In this document: one piece after another, positions 49,711 through 60,070 of the stretch
Layout of the letters: each line of letters opens with the position of its first letter
How positions within the stretch are numbered: position 1 is the stretch's first letter
Source: Actinomyces johnsonii
Lineage (GTDB): Bacteria; Actinomycetota; Actinomycetes; Actinomycetales; Actinomycetaceae
Direction: 5' to 3'
NCBI RefSeq assembly: GCF_006546835.1
Contig: NZ_VICB01000003.1
Location: 248,001-312,000, forward strand
DNA: 64,000 nt
The notes under the pieces: generated by a model
Database searches by the model: none
What the model saw: the letters and a program-made list of their open reading frames with translations, nothing else
Told to the model about the DNA's origin: nothing
Made by a program: the position numbers and the translations under genes

Positions 49711-51629
49711 CAGCAGCTCACCTCCGTATCCTCGCCCAGGGCCCGGGAGACGACAGCGCGGTAGTCGGCCGCCTGCGCGTCGCCGGAGCGGGCCATCGCC
49801 ATGAGCTCGCGGTGCGTGGAGCGCAGCAGCTCGGCGCCGCTGGAGTCGAGGAAGACGACCTCGTCGCAGGCCTCCAGCACCAGCGGGGAGGCGGTGACGA
49901 CGACGGTCGTGCGCCCGGCGCGGGCCCGGTGCACCCGGGCGGCCACCCGGGCCTCGGTGTGGGAGTCCAACGCGGAGGTCGGCTCGATGAGCACGAGCGC
50001 GGGCGCCTCGGTGAGCAGCGCGCGGGCCAGGGCCACGCGCTGGCGCTGGCCGCCGGACAGGGACCGCCCCTTCTCGGTGATCATCCCGGCCAGGCCCTCG
50101 CTGAGCGAGGTCAGGACGTCGCCCGCATCAGCGATCTCGATGGCCTCCAGCAGGCGGTCGTCGCCGGGGGCCTCGCGCTCCTGGGCGCGGACCTGCTGGT
50201 CGACGTCGGCCCCGGTGGTGCGCTCGGCCTCGGCGCGCACGAGGTCCGTAACGCCTGCCGGCTGCGGGTCGGGGCCGCCGCGCACGTCGAGGGCCTCGCG
50301 CAGGGTTCCGGTGAAGAGCTGGGCGGTCGCCCCGGACACGACGATGCTGGCGCGCACCTGGCCCAGGGGCATGGTCGCCAGCGGCCTGCCCGCCAGGGTC
50401 ACGGTGGGCCCGGAGTCGGTGAAGCGGCCCAGGCGCGTGGCCAGCTCGGCGGAGACCTCCGGGTCGGGGCACACCAGGGCTGTCATGCGGCCCTCCTCCA
50501 GGCGCAGGCCGCTTTCGGTGTCCATCAGGTTGCCGCTGACGGGGCGGGCGGCGGCGGGGTCCAGGTCGAGGCGCTCCACGAGGCTGCCGGCGGCGGGTGT
50601 AACCTCGAGCAGGCGGCTCAGGCGCCGGGCGCCGACGATGGCCCGGGTGTAGTCCTGCACGGAGTTGGTGAAGACCCACAGCGGCCAGGACAGGTAGGCG
50701 GTGTAGCCGTAGAAGGTGATGAGCCCGCCGGGGGTCAGACTCCCCGAGACGGCCATGCGGGCCGCGATCCACACGACGATGGCGGCGAAGAGGCCGGGCA
50801 GTAGGACCTGGAGGGTCATGAGAGTGGCCTGGGAGGAGGCCACCTCCACGCCGCGGCGCCGCAGCTCCTGGGAGGCCTCCCGGTAGCGGCGGGCGAAGAC
50901 GTCCTCCCCGCCGATGCCGCGCAGGATCCGCAGGCCCGCCACCGTGTCGGTGGTGATCGTGGTGACTGCGGACTGGGCCTCGCGCTGAACGGCCTGGCGC
51001 TTCTGCAGGGGGCGGATGACCAGGGTGACGATCGCCGCCACCAGCGGCATACCCAGGATGACCACCAGCCCCAGACTCACTGAGGTGCGGAGCATGAGGA
51101 CCGCCACGACGATGAAGCTGGCCGCGGCCCCCAGCAGGGCCGGCAGATACTCGATGAGATTGCCCAGGTACTCGGCGTCGGAGGCGATGATGGTGGCGAC
51201 CTCGCCGGTGGAGACCTGCCGGGACAGGTCCGCGCCGGTGGCGGAGACTTGCCGCCCCACGAGCCGGTCGACGTCGAAGGCCGTGCGCATCCAGGCCGCC
51301 ACCCCGAAGTAGGACAGCATCGTGTCCCCGACGGCGTAGACGACGAACAGCACCAGCAGCAGGGCGCCGATACCCCAGACGCGGGCGTTGAGACCGTTCT
51401 CGATCCCGGCGTCGAGGGCCTGGCCCAGGAAGGCGGGCACGGTCGCCTGGATGATGTTGGAAGTGCAGGCCGCCAGGGTGGCCAGGGCCACCGGGACGGT
51501 GGCGCGGCGCAGCAGCCACCGCAGAAGAGCCCCGGCCCCGATGGACGGGGGCTGGGGCAGCGGGGCGTCGGGGGACATCGACAGGGTGGTCGGGGTGGCC
51601 GGGATCGACCGGGAGAACGGTTTGGGCAT
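49710..51629 (-). CDS. ABC exporter half, degenerate ATPase subunit
   Basis: 639 residues with a six-helix membrane domain (including [18 protein letters not shown]) and a C-terminal ATPase domain. The P-loop is missing: the aligned segment reads [18 protein letters not shown]. Walker B is [11 protein letters not shown] without the Asp, and the switch His is replaced ([12 protein letters not shown]). The signature [15 protein letters not shown] is perfect. It can therefore supply the signature to its partner's ATP site but cannot bind ATP itself in the normal way. First gene of the pair. An in-frame ATG at codon 18 is an alternative start. The upstream gap 51630-52029 is AT-richer and probably holds the promoter; no gene seen there. 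Confidence 0.88.
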   Translation of the reverse strand: MPKPFSRSIPATPTTLSMSPDAPLPQPPSIGAGALLRWLLRRATVPVALATLAACTSNIIQATVPAFLGQALDAGIENGLNARVWGIGALLLVLFVVYAVGDTMLSYFGVAAWMRTAFDVDRLVGRQVSATGADLSRQVSTGEVATIIASDAEYLGNLIEYLPALLGAAASFIVVAVLMLRTSVSLGLVVILGMPLVAAIVTLVIRPLQKRQAVQREAQSAVTTITTDTVAGLRILRGIGGEDVFARRYREASQELRRRGVEVASSQATLMTLQVLLPGLFAAIVVWIAARMAVSGSLTPGGLITFYGYTAYLSWPLWVFTNSVQDYTRAIVGARRLSRLLEVTPAAGSLVERLDLDPAAARPVSGNLMDTESGLRLEEGRMTALVCPDPEVSAELATRLGRFTDSGPTVTLAGRPLATMPLGQVRASIVVSGATAQLFTGTLREALDVRGGPDPQPAGVTDLVRAEAERTTGADVDQQVRAQEREAPGDDRLLEAIEIADAGDVLTSLSEGLAGMITEKGRSLSGGQRQRVALARALLTEAPALVLIEPTSALDSHTEARVAARVHRARAGRTTVVVTASPLVLEACDEVVFLDSSGAELLRSTHRELMAMARSGDAQAADYRAVVSRALGEDTEVSC

Positions 51630-52029
51630 GATCGCACGAGGCTACCGGAGCGAGCACGGGTGCGGCAGGGGGAGGAGCGGTGACGAGGAAGATAGCGGGT
51701 GCGGGAATATCCGGCGAGTGCGGCCGGGTGTCTCTCGGGCGGATCCCGGGAGCGCGCCGGTGCCCCGGTCCGCTCCCGGGATGGCGGGGAGTCGGGCCGG
51801 GGCACCGGAGTCGGCGGGTCCGTTCGTTATTCCAGTGCCGGCTGGATGATTCGGAACCGCCGGCTGCCGTCGCGAGGCGCCGGCAGGTATGGGGGTGGTG
51901 GCGGGCGGAACAATTCGTACAGCTCGTACTGTGCCCTACCGAATGGTCGCGCGGTACTGACGTATCTCCTACTTGCCCTCCGGCGGTGTCGTCTGTTCGG
52001 TGATCGGTCGCCGCCCGTCCGCCTGCTGA

Positions 52030-54621
52030 CTACTCGGTGGCGATGGCGTCCAGAACGGGGAGCCTCGAGGCGCGCAGCGCTGGCCATAGGGCCGCGATGA
52101 CGCCGACCACCACGGAGAGCACGAGCATGCCCACCATCTGCCCCCAGGGGATGCTCAGAGACGTGAGCCCCTGATCCTCCAGGATCTTCTTGAGGGCTGC
52201 GGCCAGGACCACCCCGGTCACCCCGCCCAGGACGGTGCCGTACAGAGCTGTCAGGACGGACTCGGTGATGATCTCCCCGGCCAACTGGGTCTTGCCCAAT
52301 CCGACGGCGCGCATGAGCCCGATCTCCCGGGTGCGCTCGGAGACCGAGAGCACCAGAGTGTTGACGATGCCCAGGATGGCGATGACAATACTCAGCCCCA
52401 GCAGGCCGTAGAGGATGGAGAGCATCTGGTTGACCTGCTGGCCGATCTGGCTGGAAATCTCGCTGGCGTCGCGTACCGCGTACTGGTAGGTGTCGGCCAC
52501 GATGCTGCGGGCCTCGCCCCGCACCGTGTCGAGACTGGCGCCGTCGTCGAGGGTCAGGAACATGCCCATGGGCGAGTCCAGGACGTGGGCAGGGTCCGTG
52601 CTGGCGCCCGGCGAGCCCCAGGAGCCCACCGACGCCGCCAGTTCGGGGGAGTAGAAGTAGTTCGCGTTGAAGCCTCGCGGATTGATGACGGCGCCCACCG
52701 TCGCCTCGACGGCGCCATTGGGACCAGTGATGGTGACTTTATCTCCCACCTTGAGTCCCGCATCCTTCTTGACGGCCACATGGGTGGCGTCCAAGTCCTC
52801 CATCGACCCGGAGCTGAGCTTGACGTCATAGGCCCTTGCGAATGTGACCGGGTCAATGACGAAGGCGGCCGCGGTGGGATCCTGCTTGTCGTCCGGCGTG
52901 GTGACCGCGTCCGTGTAGATGCTGTATGAGGAGGTCTCCTTGACACCGTCGATCGCCGCGATCTCCTTGACCTTCCCATTCGAGAGCCGGGCGTTCAGGC
53001 TGCTCATCGTGGCCGGCTGGACCAGGAAGTCGGCCTTGAGGGACTTGTCGACCTCGTCAGCGGTCGAGGTGCTGAAGGAGGCGGCCAGCGTGGCGCCGGC
53101 GCACACCAGGGCCATGCCCACCATGAGGGCGCCGGAGGTATTGGCCGTGCGGCGCGGGTTGTGGACGATGTTGCGCACTGCCAGGCGTCCGGACGGCCGC
53201 AGCACGCGGAATGGCAGTCCCAGGGTGGCGACCATCGGGCGCGCCAGGGTCGGGGAGACGATGAGCAGTCCCAGGATCACACCGCCCGCGCCCAGTCCCA
53301 TGATGAGGCGGCGCTGCTCCAGGTCCGCGTTCACCCAAGCGGCGGCGATTGCGGCCGCTCCGGCCGCCAGCAGCAGCCCGCCCAGGATCGTGCGCAGCAC
53401 CAGCGACTTCTCCCGGGAACCCGACACGCCGCGCATGGCCTCGACCGGGTGGGTCAGGGCGGCCTCGCGCGCCGGCAGCAGGGCGCCGACGATGGTGACG
53501 GCCAGCCCCACCGTCAGGGAGATCGCGATGATCGGCCCGGTCAGGCCGGTGCCCTCCAGCAGCGGCATGCCCATGGCGTCTAGCAGCTTGGCCAGCCCGG
53601 CCAGGAGCCCGGCCCCCGCGGCCACGCCCAGGGTGGAGCCCACGACGCCGATGACGACCGCCTGGAGGAACACGATGCCGAACACCGATCCGGGCGATGC
53701 GCCCACGGCCCGCAAAAGGGCGAACTCCTTGACCCGCTGGCGCACACTCATCGCGAAGGAGTTCATGATGATGAAGGAGCCCACGAACATGGCGATGACG
53801 ACGAAGACCATGAGGAAGGTCTGAATGAAGCCCAGCTGGGACTCGATGGTCTTGTTTTGCTCCTTGATGAGCTCGGCGCGAGTCTTCACCTGGGTACCGT
53901 CGGGAACGACCTTGGTGATCTCGGACTTGACCGTGTCCACCGAGGCTCCGTCGGCCAGGTCGATTGAGATGCCTGAGACCCTCCCGTCCGGGGCGGCGAT
54001 GGGCAGGAGCCAATCCGGGTCCATTCCAATGACCGTCGCACTGGCCATGGAGGACTCGAAATGGAACTCACCGACCACGGTGACCTCGGTGGGCTGGCCC
54101 TGGATGACGATGTGCGTCTTGTCCCCGACCTTGAGGCCGGAGTTCTTCAGGGCCCCGGACTCCAGGGCGATCTCGCCCTCACCCTGGGGCCTGTGGCCCT
54201 GGGCCCAGGTCAGGCCCGGCTCCTCGTCATACAGCGGTAGGAAGAGCGTGGGCGCTCCCATGCTGGAGACCGGGGTGTCGTTGGCGCCCACGAGGACCCC
54301 GGTCATCTGGGCGCCAGGGTTGGCGGCTTCGACGCCGTCGACCCGCTTGATCTGCTCGGCCAGGGAGCCGTCAATGGGCTGGGTCTGCAGAGAGGAGGAG
54401 CTGGAGCCACCACCCTTGCCGTCGTCGGTGGCGATCTTGGGTCCCTGGACGTACAGGTCCGAGGTGATGGTGGAGGAGGTCAGCTTGGAGAAGGTCTCCG
54501 ACATGGAGGCGCGCAGGGCCAGTGTGCCCGATAGGAACGCTACCCCGAGCATGACGGCGAAGGTGGTCAGGAAGAACTGCTTGGCATGGGCGCGTACGGA
54601 GCGCCAGGCGACTCGGTTCAC
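52030..54621 (-). CDS. MacB/FtsX-type ABC transporter permease
   Basis: 863 residues. An N-terminal helix (FFLTTFAVMLGVAFLSGTLAL) is followed by a large MacB-like extracytoplasmic domain, then a FtsX block of three helices near residues 270-390 (FVVIAMFVGSFIIMNSFAM, with the VRQRVKEFALLRAVGASPG coupling segment). A second copy of this layout follows: VRNIVHNPRRTANTSGALMV, a second extracellular domain, and a C-terminal FtsX block (VSERTREIGLMRAVGLGKTQ). This is the usual size for Gram-positive mechanotransmission-type exporters. It is 3 nt downstream of the ATPase gene. Substrate unknown; no adjacent two-component system is present. Confidence 0.92.
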   Translation of the reverse strand: MNRVAWRSVRAHAKQFFLTTFAVMLGVAFLSGTLALRASMSETFSKLTSSTITSDLYVQGPKIATDDGKGGGSSSSSLQTQPIDGSLAEQIKRVDGVEAANPGAQMTGVLVGANDTPVSSMGAPTLFLPLYDEEPGLTWAQGHRPQGEGEIALESGALKNSGLKVGDKTHIVIQGQPTEVTVVGEFHFESSMASATVIGMDPDWLLPIAAPDGRVSGISIDLADGASVDTVKSEITKVVPDGTQVKTRAELIKEQNKTIESQLGFIQTFLMVFVVIAMFVGSFIIMNSFAMSVRQRVKEFALLRAVGASPGSVFGIVFLQAVVIGVVGSTLGVAAGAGLLAGLAKLLDAMGMPLLEGTGLTGPIIAISLTVGLAVTIVGALLPAREAALTHPVEAMRGVSGSREKSLVLRTILGGLLLAAGAAAIAAAWVNADLEQRRLIMGLGAGGVILGLLIVSPTLARPMVATLGLPFRVLRPSGRLAVRNIVHNPRRTANTSGALMVGMALVCAGATLAASFSTSTADEVDKSLKADFLVQPATMSSLNARLSNGKVKEIAAIDGVKETSSYSIYTDAVTTPDDKQDPTAAAFVIDPVTFARAYDVKLSSGSMEDLDATHVAVKKDAGLKVGDKVTITGPNGAVEATVGAVINPRGFNANYFYSPELAASVGSWGSPGASTDPAHVLDSPMGMFLTLDDGASLDTVRGEARSIVADTYQYAVRDASEISSQIGQQVNQMLSILYGLLGLSIVIAILGIVNTLVLSVSERTREIGLMRAVGLGKTQLAGEIITESVLTALYGTVLGGVTGVVLAAALKKILEDQGLTSLSIPWGQMVGMLVLSVVVGVIAALWPALRASRLPVLDAIATE

Positions 54622-54624
54622 GGC

Positions 54625-55464
54625 TCACGCCCCCTTGGAGGCGTCGGTGTCCCGGGCGCCGGCTGCGGGCGCGGACTCGGCCTCGCTCAGCTCGCGCAGG
54701 GCGTCCAGGACCCGGTCGCGGTTGGGGTCGTTCAGCTGGGCGACGACGTGCCCGTCGCGCAGGAAGATGACGGTGTCCGCCCAGGCGGCCGCCTCCGGCT
54801 CGTGGGTCACCATGACCACCGACTGCTTCAGATCGTCGACGCTGCGACGCAGGATCTCCAGGACCTGCTCGGTGGAGTGGGAGTCCAGGTTGCCGGTGGG
54901 CTCGTCGGCGAAGACAACCGCAGGCTCGCCCACGAGCGCCCGGGCGCAGGCCACGCGCTGGACCTGGCCGCCGGAGAGCTCGGCGGGCCGGTGGGACAGG
55001 CGCTCCCGGAGGCCGACGGCGTCGATCACCTGGTCGAAGCGCTGCCGGTTGACCTTCTTGCGGGCGATATCCAGGGGCAGGGTGATGTTCTCTGCCGCCG
55101 AGAGCGTGGGGACCAGATTGAAGGACTGGAAGATGAAGCCGATGCGCTCGCGGCGCAGGCGGGTCAGGCGGCGCTGACTCATGGAGGAGACCATGTCGCC
55201 GTCGAGCATGATCTCCCCGGAGGTCACCGAGTCCAGGCCCGCCAGGCAGTGCATGAGCGTGGACTTGCCTGATCCGGAGGGGCCCATGATGGCGGTGAAG
55301 CGGGCCCGGGCGATGTCGACGTTAACCGCGTCGAGGGCTTTGACCGCGCCCGAGCCGCGGCCGTAGACCTTGGTAAGACTGCGGGCGGAGACTACTGGGT
55401 TGTCGACGGGGCGGTGAGGAGTGAGGACGGATGGGGCTGCTGGTGCGGGAACTGAGCTACTCAT
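54625..55464 (-). CDS. ABC transporter ATP-binding protein (MacB/LolD type)
   Basis: 279 residues from the ATG at 55462-55464 (MSSSVPAPAAP). Walker A MGPSGSGKSTLMHCLAGLD, Q-loop IFQSFNLVPTLSAAENI, signature ELSGGQVQRVACARAL and Walker B VVFADEPTGNLDS are all of the LolD/MacB ATPase type, and the switch His is in VTHEPEAAAWAD. A short Ala-rich tail follows. The frame opens further upstream to 55857, but that part lacks family character. It energises the permease encoded 3 nt downstream. The region 55465-55824 probably holds divergent promoters; no gene seen there. Confidence 0.93.
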   Translation of the reverse strand: MSSSVPAPAAPSVLTPHRPVDNPVVSARSLTKVYGRGSGAVKALDAVNVDIARARFTAIMGPSGSGKSTLMHCLAGLDSVTSGEIMLDGDMVSSMSQRRLTRLRRERIGFIFQSFNLVPTLSAAENITLPLDIARKKVNRQRFDQVIDAVGLRERLSHRPAELSGGQVQRVACARALVGEPAVVFADEPTGNLDSHSTEQVLEILRRSVDDLKQSVVMVTHEPEAAAWADTVIFLRDGHVVAQLNDPNRDRVLDALRELSEAESAPAAGARDTDASKGA

Positions 55465-55824
55465 GCTTCGAGTGTGGCAGCGGCGCAGGCCGGTGTGCTC
55501 CTCCTGGCGGAGGACTGTCCCCCTGACCTCTCGGCTAGTCAACCCTGACCTGTGGTAGGGGAGGTCCCTGAGAGGGGACATGGAGGTGGGGGTGGGCGCG
55601 ATGTTTTCGCTGGTTGGCCTCCGCGCGGTGCCCCCGGGTCCCACCCGGCGCGCCGAGCCGGTGATCGAGGCACGAACTTCGCCCCGCCTGTTTCCGTTTC
55701 TTGACCGGTCTGGCGGATTCCCGACTACCATCTGTGCTGATCGGCGCCTTGCGATGAGCCCAGGAAGGGCTGTGTGAGCCCGATCAATCGAGATAACCCG
55801 AACGTTCTCCCGGAGGGACTCTGC

Positions 55825-57918
55825 ATGGATCCCGTTCAGCTCATGATGGCGGCTCACCAGGCCGATGAGGCACTCGCCGCGCAGACGCCCGACCAGTCCT
55901 TGCAGGCCGCGATCGCCCAGAGCCGGCCGGATCTGTGGGCGGCGCTGTCTCGCAACCCGGCGGCCTATCCCGACCTGCTCTCATGGCTGGCCAGCACCGG
56001 GAACGTCGAGGTCATCGCCAACCTCCGTGCGCGCGGATTCCTGCCTGCCGACGCCGTCGCGCCCGGTGTCCCGGTCAACGAGCCCGGACCGGCCGTCGAC
56101 GCGAATGTCGCCGTCGTGCCCGAGGAGAATCCGGAATCCGGTACCTCCCCCGCGGAGCAGCAGGATGCCGGGGCCGCCGGGGGAGGCGCCCCGAGTACCG
56201 AGGGCGAGCAGCCCCAGGCGGACGATGAGGCCGAGACACAGGTCGGCGAGGCCGAGACACAGACCGCTGAGATCTCCCCTGACGAGTCCCCTTCTGACGA
56301 AACCTCCCCGGACAAGGAGGAGACCGAGGCCGGGGCAGGTCTCGCAGGGGCCACCGAAGAAGACGCCCAGAGCGGCGAACAGCCCGAGGAGGAGGCTCCG
56401 GGGGCCGCGGTGGACGAGGTAGCGGCCGAGGACCAGGGACCTGCAGATGACGGCGGTGCGGCCTCCGGTGCTGCCGCCGACGGCGATACGGCCGGGACGG
56501 TTGAGCCTTCGGACGAGACACCCGCCGACGGCCCCCAGACCGTTGCAGCGAGCGGGGACACCCCCTTCGTGGCGCCGGCCCCGGCCGAGACCGAGGCCTT
56601 CGACGTGACTGTCGCCCAGGTGCCCGGCGCGGCAGCCCCCTCAGCCGAGACGGGAGTCGTTCCCGGGGCCGCTCCCATGACAGCCCCTGCAACTCCTGCG
56701 GCCCCTGCAGCCCCGCCCCCCGTCTTCGATTACGCTGCGACACAGCCCGCAGCGCCCGGCGGCGCGCCGGCGGGCCCGGCCTCCGCCCCGCCCCCGGGGG
56801 CACTGCCGGACATATCCGGGTCCCAGGCGCCACCGCCCAGCAAGCCGTCAAGATCGCGCCGTCCGATCCTGGTGGCGCTGGTGGTCGTCCTTCTCCTCGC
56901 TGTCGGTGGTGGCGGGGTGTGGGCCTGGAAGCACTTCGCCGGCGGGAACCGCGATTCCGGCAGCAACGCGCGCAACGACGCCACCGGTGCCGACCAGGAC
57001 AAGCAGAGCAAGCCCAAGGCCGACCAGACCGCCAGTGCGACGGCGCTACCCTCGGGGGAGATCAAGGCCTGCTCGGACATGCCGACTCTCAACGTCACAT
57101 CGGTGGAGGACGGCCAGGGCCAGCTGCAGGTCAAGGCCGATGTCAAGACCTCCTGCGCTGAAGGTGATTTCCTCGCCGGATCGTCCAACCGGATCCTGAT
57201 CTACAGCTCAACGGCTCCGACCGGAGGCTCGGACGTGGACCACCTCGTGGCCTCGGGCACCTTCGACTTCTCCGCCTCGCCGCTCATCATCCCCGGAGGA
57301 GGGCGGACCGTGACACTGAGCTTCGGGGAGCAGCACTACTTCCGCACCGCCAAGGACATCGACGTCAAGGACCTCAAGGTGACCCCGTCCTTCGACCGGG
57401 GCTCCCAGCCCTCCGTCGCACCGGACAAGTCGAAAGCTTCTTCATCATCCTCTGCCTCCCCGTCATCCTCGGCCTCACCGGCGACGGTATCGGCGTCGTC
57501 GGCCTCCGACCCGAGCCAGGACGAGCAGGATGAGAAGGCCGCCGAGGAGGCCCTGCAGTGGCAGTCCAAGCACGATCGCCCGCTCATCATGAGTAAGTAC
57601 CTGGGCAAGTGGACGCCGCAGCTGTCCTCGAAGAAGGCGGGACTGGTGGCCGATGGGAAGACCTGGACCAACCGCTCGATCCTCGCGGACTTCCTCAAGG
57701 TGCGTCAGACCAACCCGGACGCCGCGCTGGTTTTCAGCGACGACTGGTCGGTGTTCGACGCCGGCGGCAGCTGGTGGGTGGTCCTGTCCGGGGAGCTCTA
57801 CGGCACCGCGGAGGAGGCCAATGCCTGGTGCGACACCCAGGGCTACGACGCCGACCACTGCTACGCCAAGCGCATGGAGTCCAGTGGGCCCTCGACCGGC
57901 ACCACCAAGACCCGTTGA
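55825..57918 (+). CDS. Single-pass membrane protein with N-terminal variant leucine-rich-repeat-like domain
   Basis: 697 residues from the ATG at 55825, preceded by GGAGG at 8 nt. Residues 1-75 (LQAAIAQSRPDLWAALSRNP, then YPDLLSWLASTGN, then IANLRARG) match the variant leucine-rich repeat domain frequent in Actinomyces proteins. A very acidic Glu/Asp/Pro region of about 270 residues follows. A single membrane helix (ILVALVVVLLLAVGGGGVWAW, in two parts ILVALVVVLLL and AVGGGGVWAW) then separates it from an extracellular part with Ser-rich linker and a C-terminal domain (VFSDDWSVFDAGGSWWVVLSG). The low-complexity acidic segment is probably disordered. Function unknown. Confidence 0.75.
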   Translation: MDPVQLMMAAHQADEALAAQTPDQSLQAAIAQSRPDLWAALSRNPAAYPDLLSWLASTGNVEVIANLRARGFLPADAVAPGVPVNEPGPAVDANVAVVPEENPESGTSPAEQQDAGAAGGGAPSTEGEQPQADDEAETQVGEAETQTAEISPDESPSDETSPDKEETEAGAGLAGATEEDAQSGEQPEEEAPGAAVDEVAAEDQGPADDGGAASGAAADGDTAGTVEPSDETPADGPQTVAASGDTPFVAPAPAETEAFDVTVAQVPGAAAPSAETGVVPGAAPMTAPATPAAPAAPPPVFDYAATQPAAPGGAPAGPASAPPPGALPDISGSQAPPPSKPSRSRRPILVALVVVLLLAVGGGGVWAWKHFAGGNRDSGSNARNDATGADQDKQSKPKADQTASATALPSGEIKACSDMPTLNVTSVEDGQGQLQVKADVKTSCAEGDFLAGSSNRILIYSSTAPTGGSDVDHLVASGTFDFSASPLIIPGGGRTVTLSFGEQHYFRTAKDIDVKDLKVTPSFDRGSQPSVAPDKSKASSSSSASPSSSASPATVSASSASDPSQDEQDEKAAEEALQWQSKHDRPLIMSKYLGKWTPQLSSKKAGLVADGKTWTNRSILADFLKVRQTNPDAALVFSDDWSVFDAGGSWWVVLSGELYGTAEEANAWCDTQGYDADHCYAKRMESSGPSTGTTKTR

Positions 57919-57992
57919 GCCGCCCCCAGCCCGCGGGGCCGCCGGGACCGGAGGACGGTCCGATGGCCACGCGGGCCCGGGATACGGGTGGG

Positions 57993-59306
57993 TCAGGACT
58001 GGTTGCTGTTCTTCAGCGCCAGGACTCGCGTGACCGACTCGTCCACCCGGGCCGCGAAGGCCGGGTCGGACTGGGCGGTGGAGACGAGGGCCTTGGCCAT
58101 GTCGGCGGCCAGTGTCGGATCGGCCGAGGCCAGTACCATGTCGCAGCCGGCTCTGATAGCGCGCACCGCTCGCTCGCCCGCCGGCACGTCCTTCACCTGG
58201 GCGGCCGCGGAGACGTCGTCGGTGATGACCATCCCGGTGAAGCCCATCTCGGTGCGCAGCATGTCGGTGACGACAACCGAGGAGAAGACGGCCGGCGCCG
58301 CCGGATCGATGAGCGAGTAGGTGGCCGAGGACACCATGATGACCTGCGCGCCGCCGCTGATGGCTGAGGCGAAGATGCCGACGGCGGCGTCGCCGCTGCG
58401 GGCGGTCGTCGTGTCGGTGACCCCCGAGGCGGTATCGGTATTGGCCGTGACCCGTCCCAGGCCCGGGAAGTGCTTGTAGACGGGAATAATGCCGGAGGCC
58501 TTCATCCCCTCGGCGAAGGCGCCCGCCTGGGCGGTCACCGTGGCGGCGTCGCGCCCGTACTCCCGGCCCCAGCGGCCGATGGGCTCGTTGGTCGATGGCG
58601 TAGCGACGTCGACCAGGTCGACGACGGGGGCCAGGTTCATTGTCGCCCCGACGTCCGCCAGCTCCTTGCCCCAGGTGCGCGCCGAAGCGAGCAGCTGCTC
58701 GCGCGGCTGGGTCGACTGGTCCATCGCCGAGGGGATGTCGGAGAAGCCCGAACCGGACATGACCTGGACGTCGCCGCCCTCCTGATCGGTGGCCACGAGC
58801 ATCCGGGTGTCGTGGGTGGTGGTGGAGTCGACCTTGCCGGTGAAGCTGCTGATGACCTTCTGGGTCTCCTGCTTGCCGGCGGTGGAACGGCCGGCGATGA
58901 AGATGTTGCCGACGTGGTGGCTGGTGACCGCGTCCGTGGAGGCCTTGGCGGGAGAGGCCGCGTCCACCCCGACCATGATGAGCTGACCGACTTTCTCCTC
59001 CAGGCTCCATCCCTCCAGTGGGCCGGCGGAGGCCGAAGCGGTGGATGACGACGTCGCCCGCGATTTTGGGGCCGGGGCGGGAAGCGGGTTGGCTGGTTCA
59101 GGCGTCGGGACGGTCTGTGTGGGGGATGCGCTCCCGGCCGATGCGGAACCCGGGATGAGAGAGCACCCCGCCAGGGATCCGGCGCCCAGCAGGGCCGCCA
59201 GGAGCACTGGCCGTCGACTCGGGTGGTGCTGCGGGGACTCGCTCGGGACGGCGGGGGCGGGAGGCTCTCCTGCGCCCGGAGCGGCAGGCCGATGACGGTC
59301 GTTCAT
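57993..59306 (-). CDS. Glycoside hydrolase family 3 lipoprotein (β-N-acetylhexosaminidase-like)
   Basis: 437 residues. A proline-rich start leads to a lipoprotein signal VLLAALLGAGSLAGCS with lipobox LAGC, then a Ser/Pro linker. The GH3 N-terminal barrel covers the rest: GWSLEEKVGQLIMVGV, ATDQEGGDVQ, NLAPVVDLVD, YKHFPGLGRV and a nucleophile segment GMVITDDVSAAA. NagZ enzymes have a DSH dyad just after KHFPGHG; here the stretch reads TANTDTA, so the general acid/base may differ. The family cleaves GlcNAc-type sugars from peptidoglycan fragments or glycans outside the cell. It is convergent with the membrane protein gene upstream. Confidence 0.88.
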   Translation of the reverse strand: MNDRHRPAAPGAGEPPAPAVPSESPQHHPSRRPVLLAALLGAGSLAGCSLIPGSASAGSASPTQTVPTPEPANPLPAPAPKSRATSSSTASASAGPLEGWSLEEKVGQLIMVGVDAASPAKASTDAVTSHHVGNIFIAGRSTAGKQETQKVISSFTGKVDSTTTHDTRMLVATDQEGGDVQVMSGSGFSDIPSAMDQSTQPREQLLASARTWGKELADVGATMNLAPVVDLVDVATPSTNEPIGRWGREYGRDAATVTAQAGAFAEGMKASGIIPVYKHFPGLGRVTANTDTASGVTDTTTARSGDAAVGIFASAISGGAQVIMVSSATYSLIDPAAPAVFSSVVVTDMLRTEMGFTGMVITDDVSAAAQVKDVPAGERAVRAIRAGCDMVLASADPTLAADMAKALVSTAQSDPAFAARVDESVTRVLALKNSNQS

Positions 59307-59395
59307 GCCAGCACACTAGGGCAGGTTCAGGGGGTGCGCGAGGTAATGGGGACTGTGGTCTATTCCCGGTTCTGCTCCCCGTTCCGCCCCGGGCA

Positions 59396-59902
59396 CTACT
59401 CCCAGCCCAGCTCGTGGAGACGCTCGTCGGGGATGCCGAAGTGGTGGGCCACCTCATGGATGACGGTCACCATGATCTCCTCCACCAGCTTCTCGCGGCT
59501 GGTGCACCAGCGCTCCAAAGGTCCGCGGAAGATGAGGATGCGGTCGGGCAGCACCATGGACCAGCCCTCGTCGCGCTCGGTGAGGGGGACGCCGTCGTAC
59601 AGCCCCAGAAGTGTGGGCAGACCGGCCTTGTCGTAGTCCTCCGCGGTGAGCATCTCCGGGTCGGGCTCGTCCTGGACGAGGACGACGACGTTGTCCATCG
59701 CCTCGGCCAGGTCGGCCGGGATCCGGTCCAGGGCGTCGCCGACGACGTCCTCGAACTCCTGGGCCGACATCCGTTCCGAGGCCTGTTCCGCGAGGGGCGG
59801 CCCAGGGGGCGCCGGGACCGCGGCGTCGTCCGAACTGTCCGCTCCGTCGTCGACCGGCCTGTCCCCGCCCCGGTTCCCGTCCTGCTGATGCGCCTGGCTC
59901 AC
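59396..59902 (-). CDS. Metallopeptidase family protein (zincin-1, DUF1025-like)
   Basis: 168 residues. An acidic Pro-rich N-terminus of about 45 residues is followed by MSAQEFEDVVGDALDRIPAD, VVVLVQDEP, GLYDGVPLTERDEGW and LPDRILIFRGPLER. The zinc site is VIHEVAHHFGIPDERLHELGW (HExxH with a downstream His/Asp), as in the TTHA0227-type minimal zincins. Substrate unknown; cytoplasmic. The Met at codon 45 (MSAQEFED) is a plausible shorter start, because the preceding part is low-complexity. Confidence 0.88.
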   Translation of the reverse strand: MSQAHQQDGNRGGDRPVDDGADSSDDAAVPAPPGPPLAEQASERMSAQEFEDVVGDALDRIPADLAEAMDNVVVLVQDEPDPEMLTAEDYDKAGLPTLLGLYDGVPLTERDEGWSMVLPDRILIFRGPLERWCTSREKLVEEIMVTVIHEVAHHFGIPDERLHELGWE

Positions 59903-60070
59903 GGGACCAGCCTGCCAGACGGTGCGGGTTTCCCACGACCCGCCCCGAGGGCTGCAAACTCGCCGGAAAATGGGCGGTGAGGAGGGTCACGTCGCCGGGA
60001 TTTGCGCTGCGGAAGACTGTCCCCTTAGTGTTCATCCCGGTTCGAGGCGCGACGACGTCGAAGGCCCCTG

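Noticed and set aside
51699-52100. A 133-codon plus-strand frame between the two ABC systems
   Set aside because: Composition is chance-like (Arg/Gly/Ser), it overlaps the end of the FtsX-type permease gene, and no ribosome site was seen.
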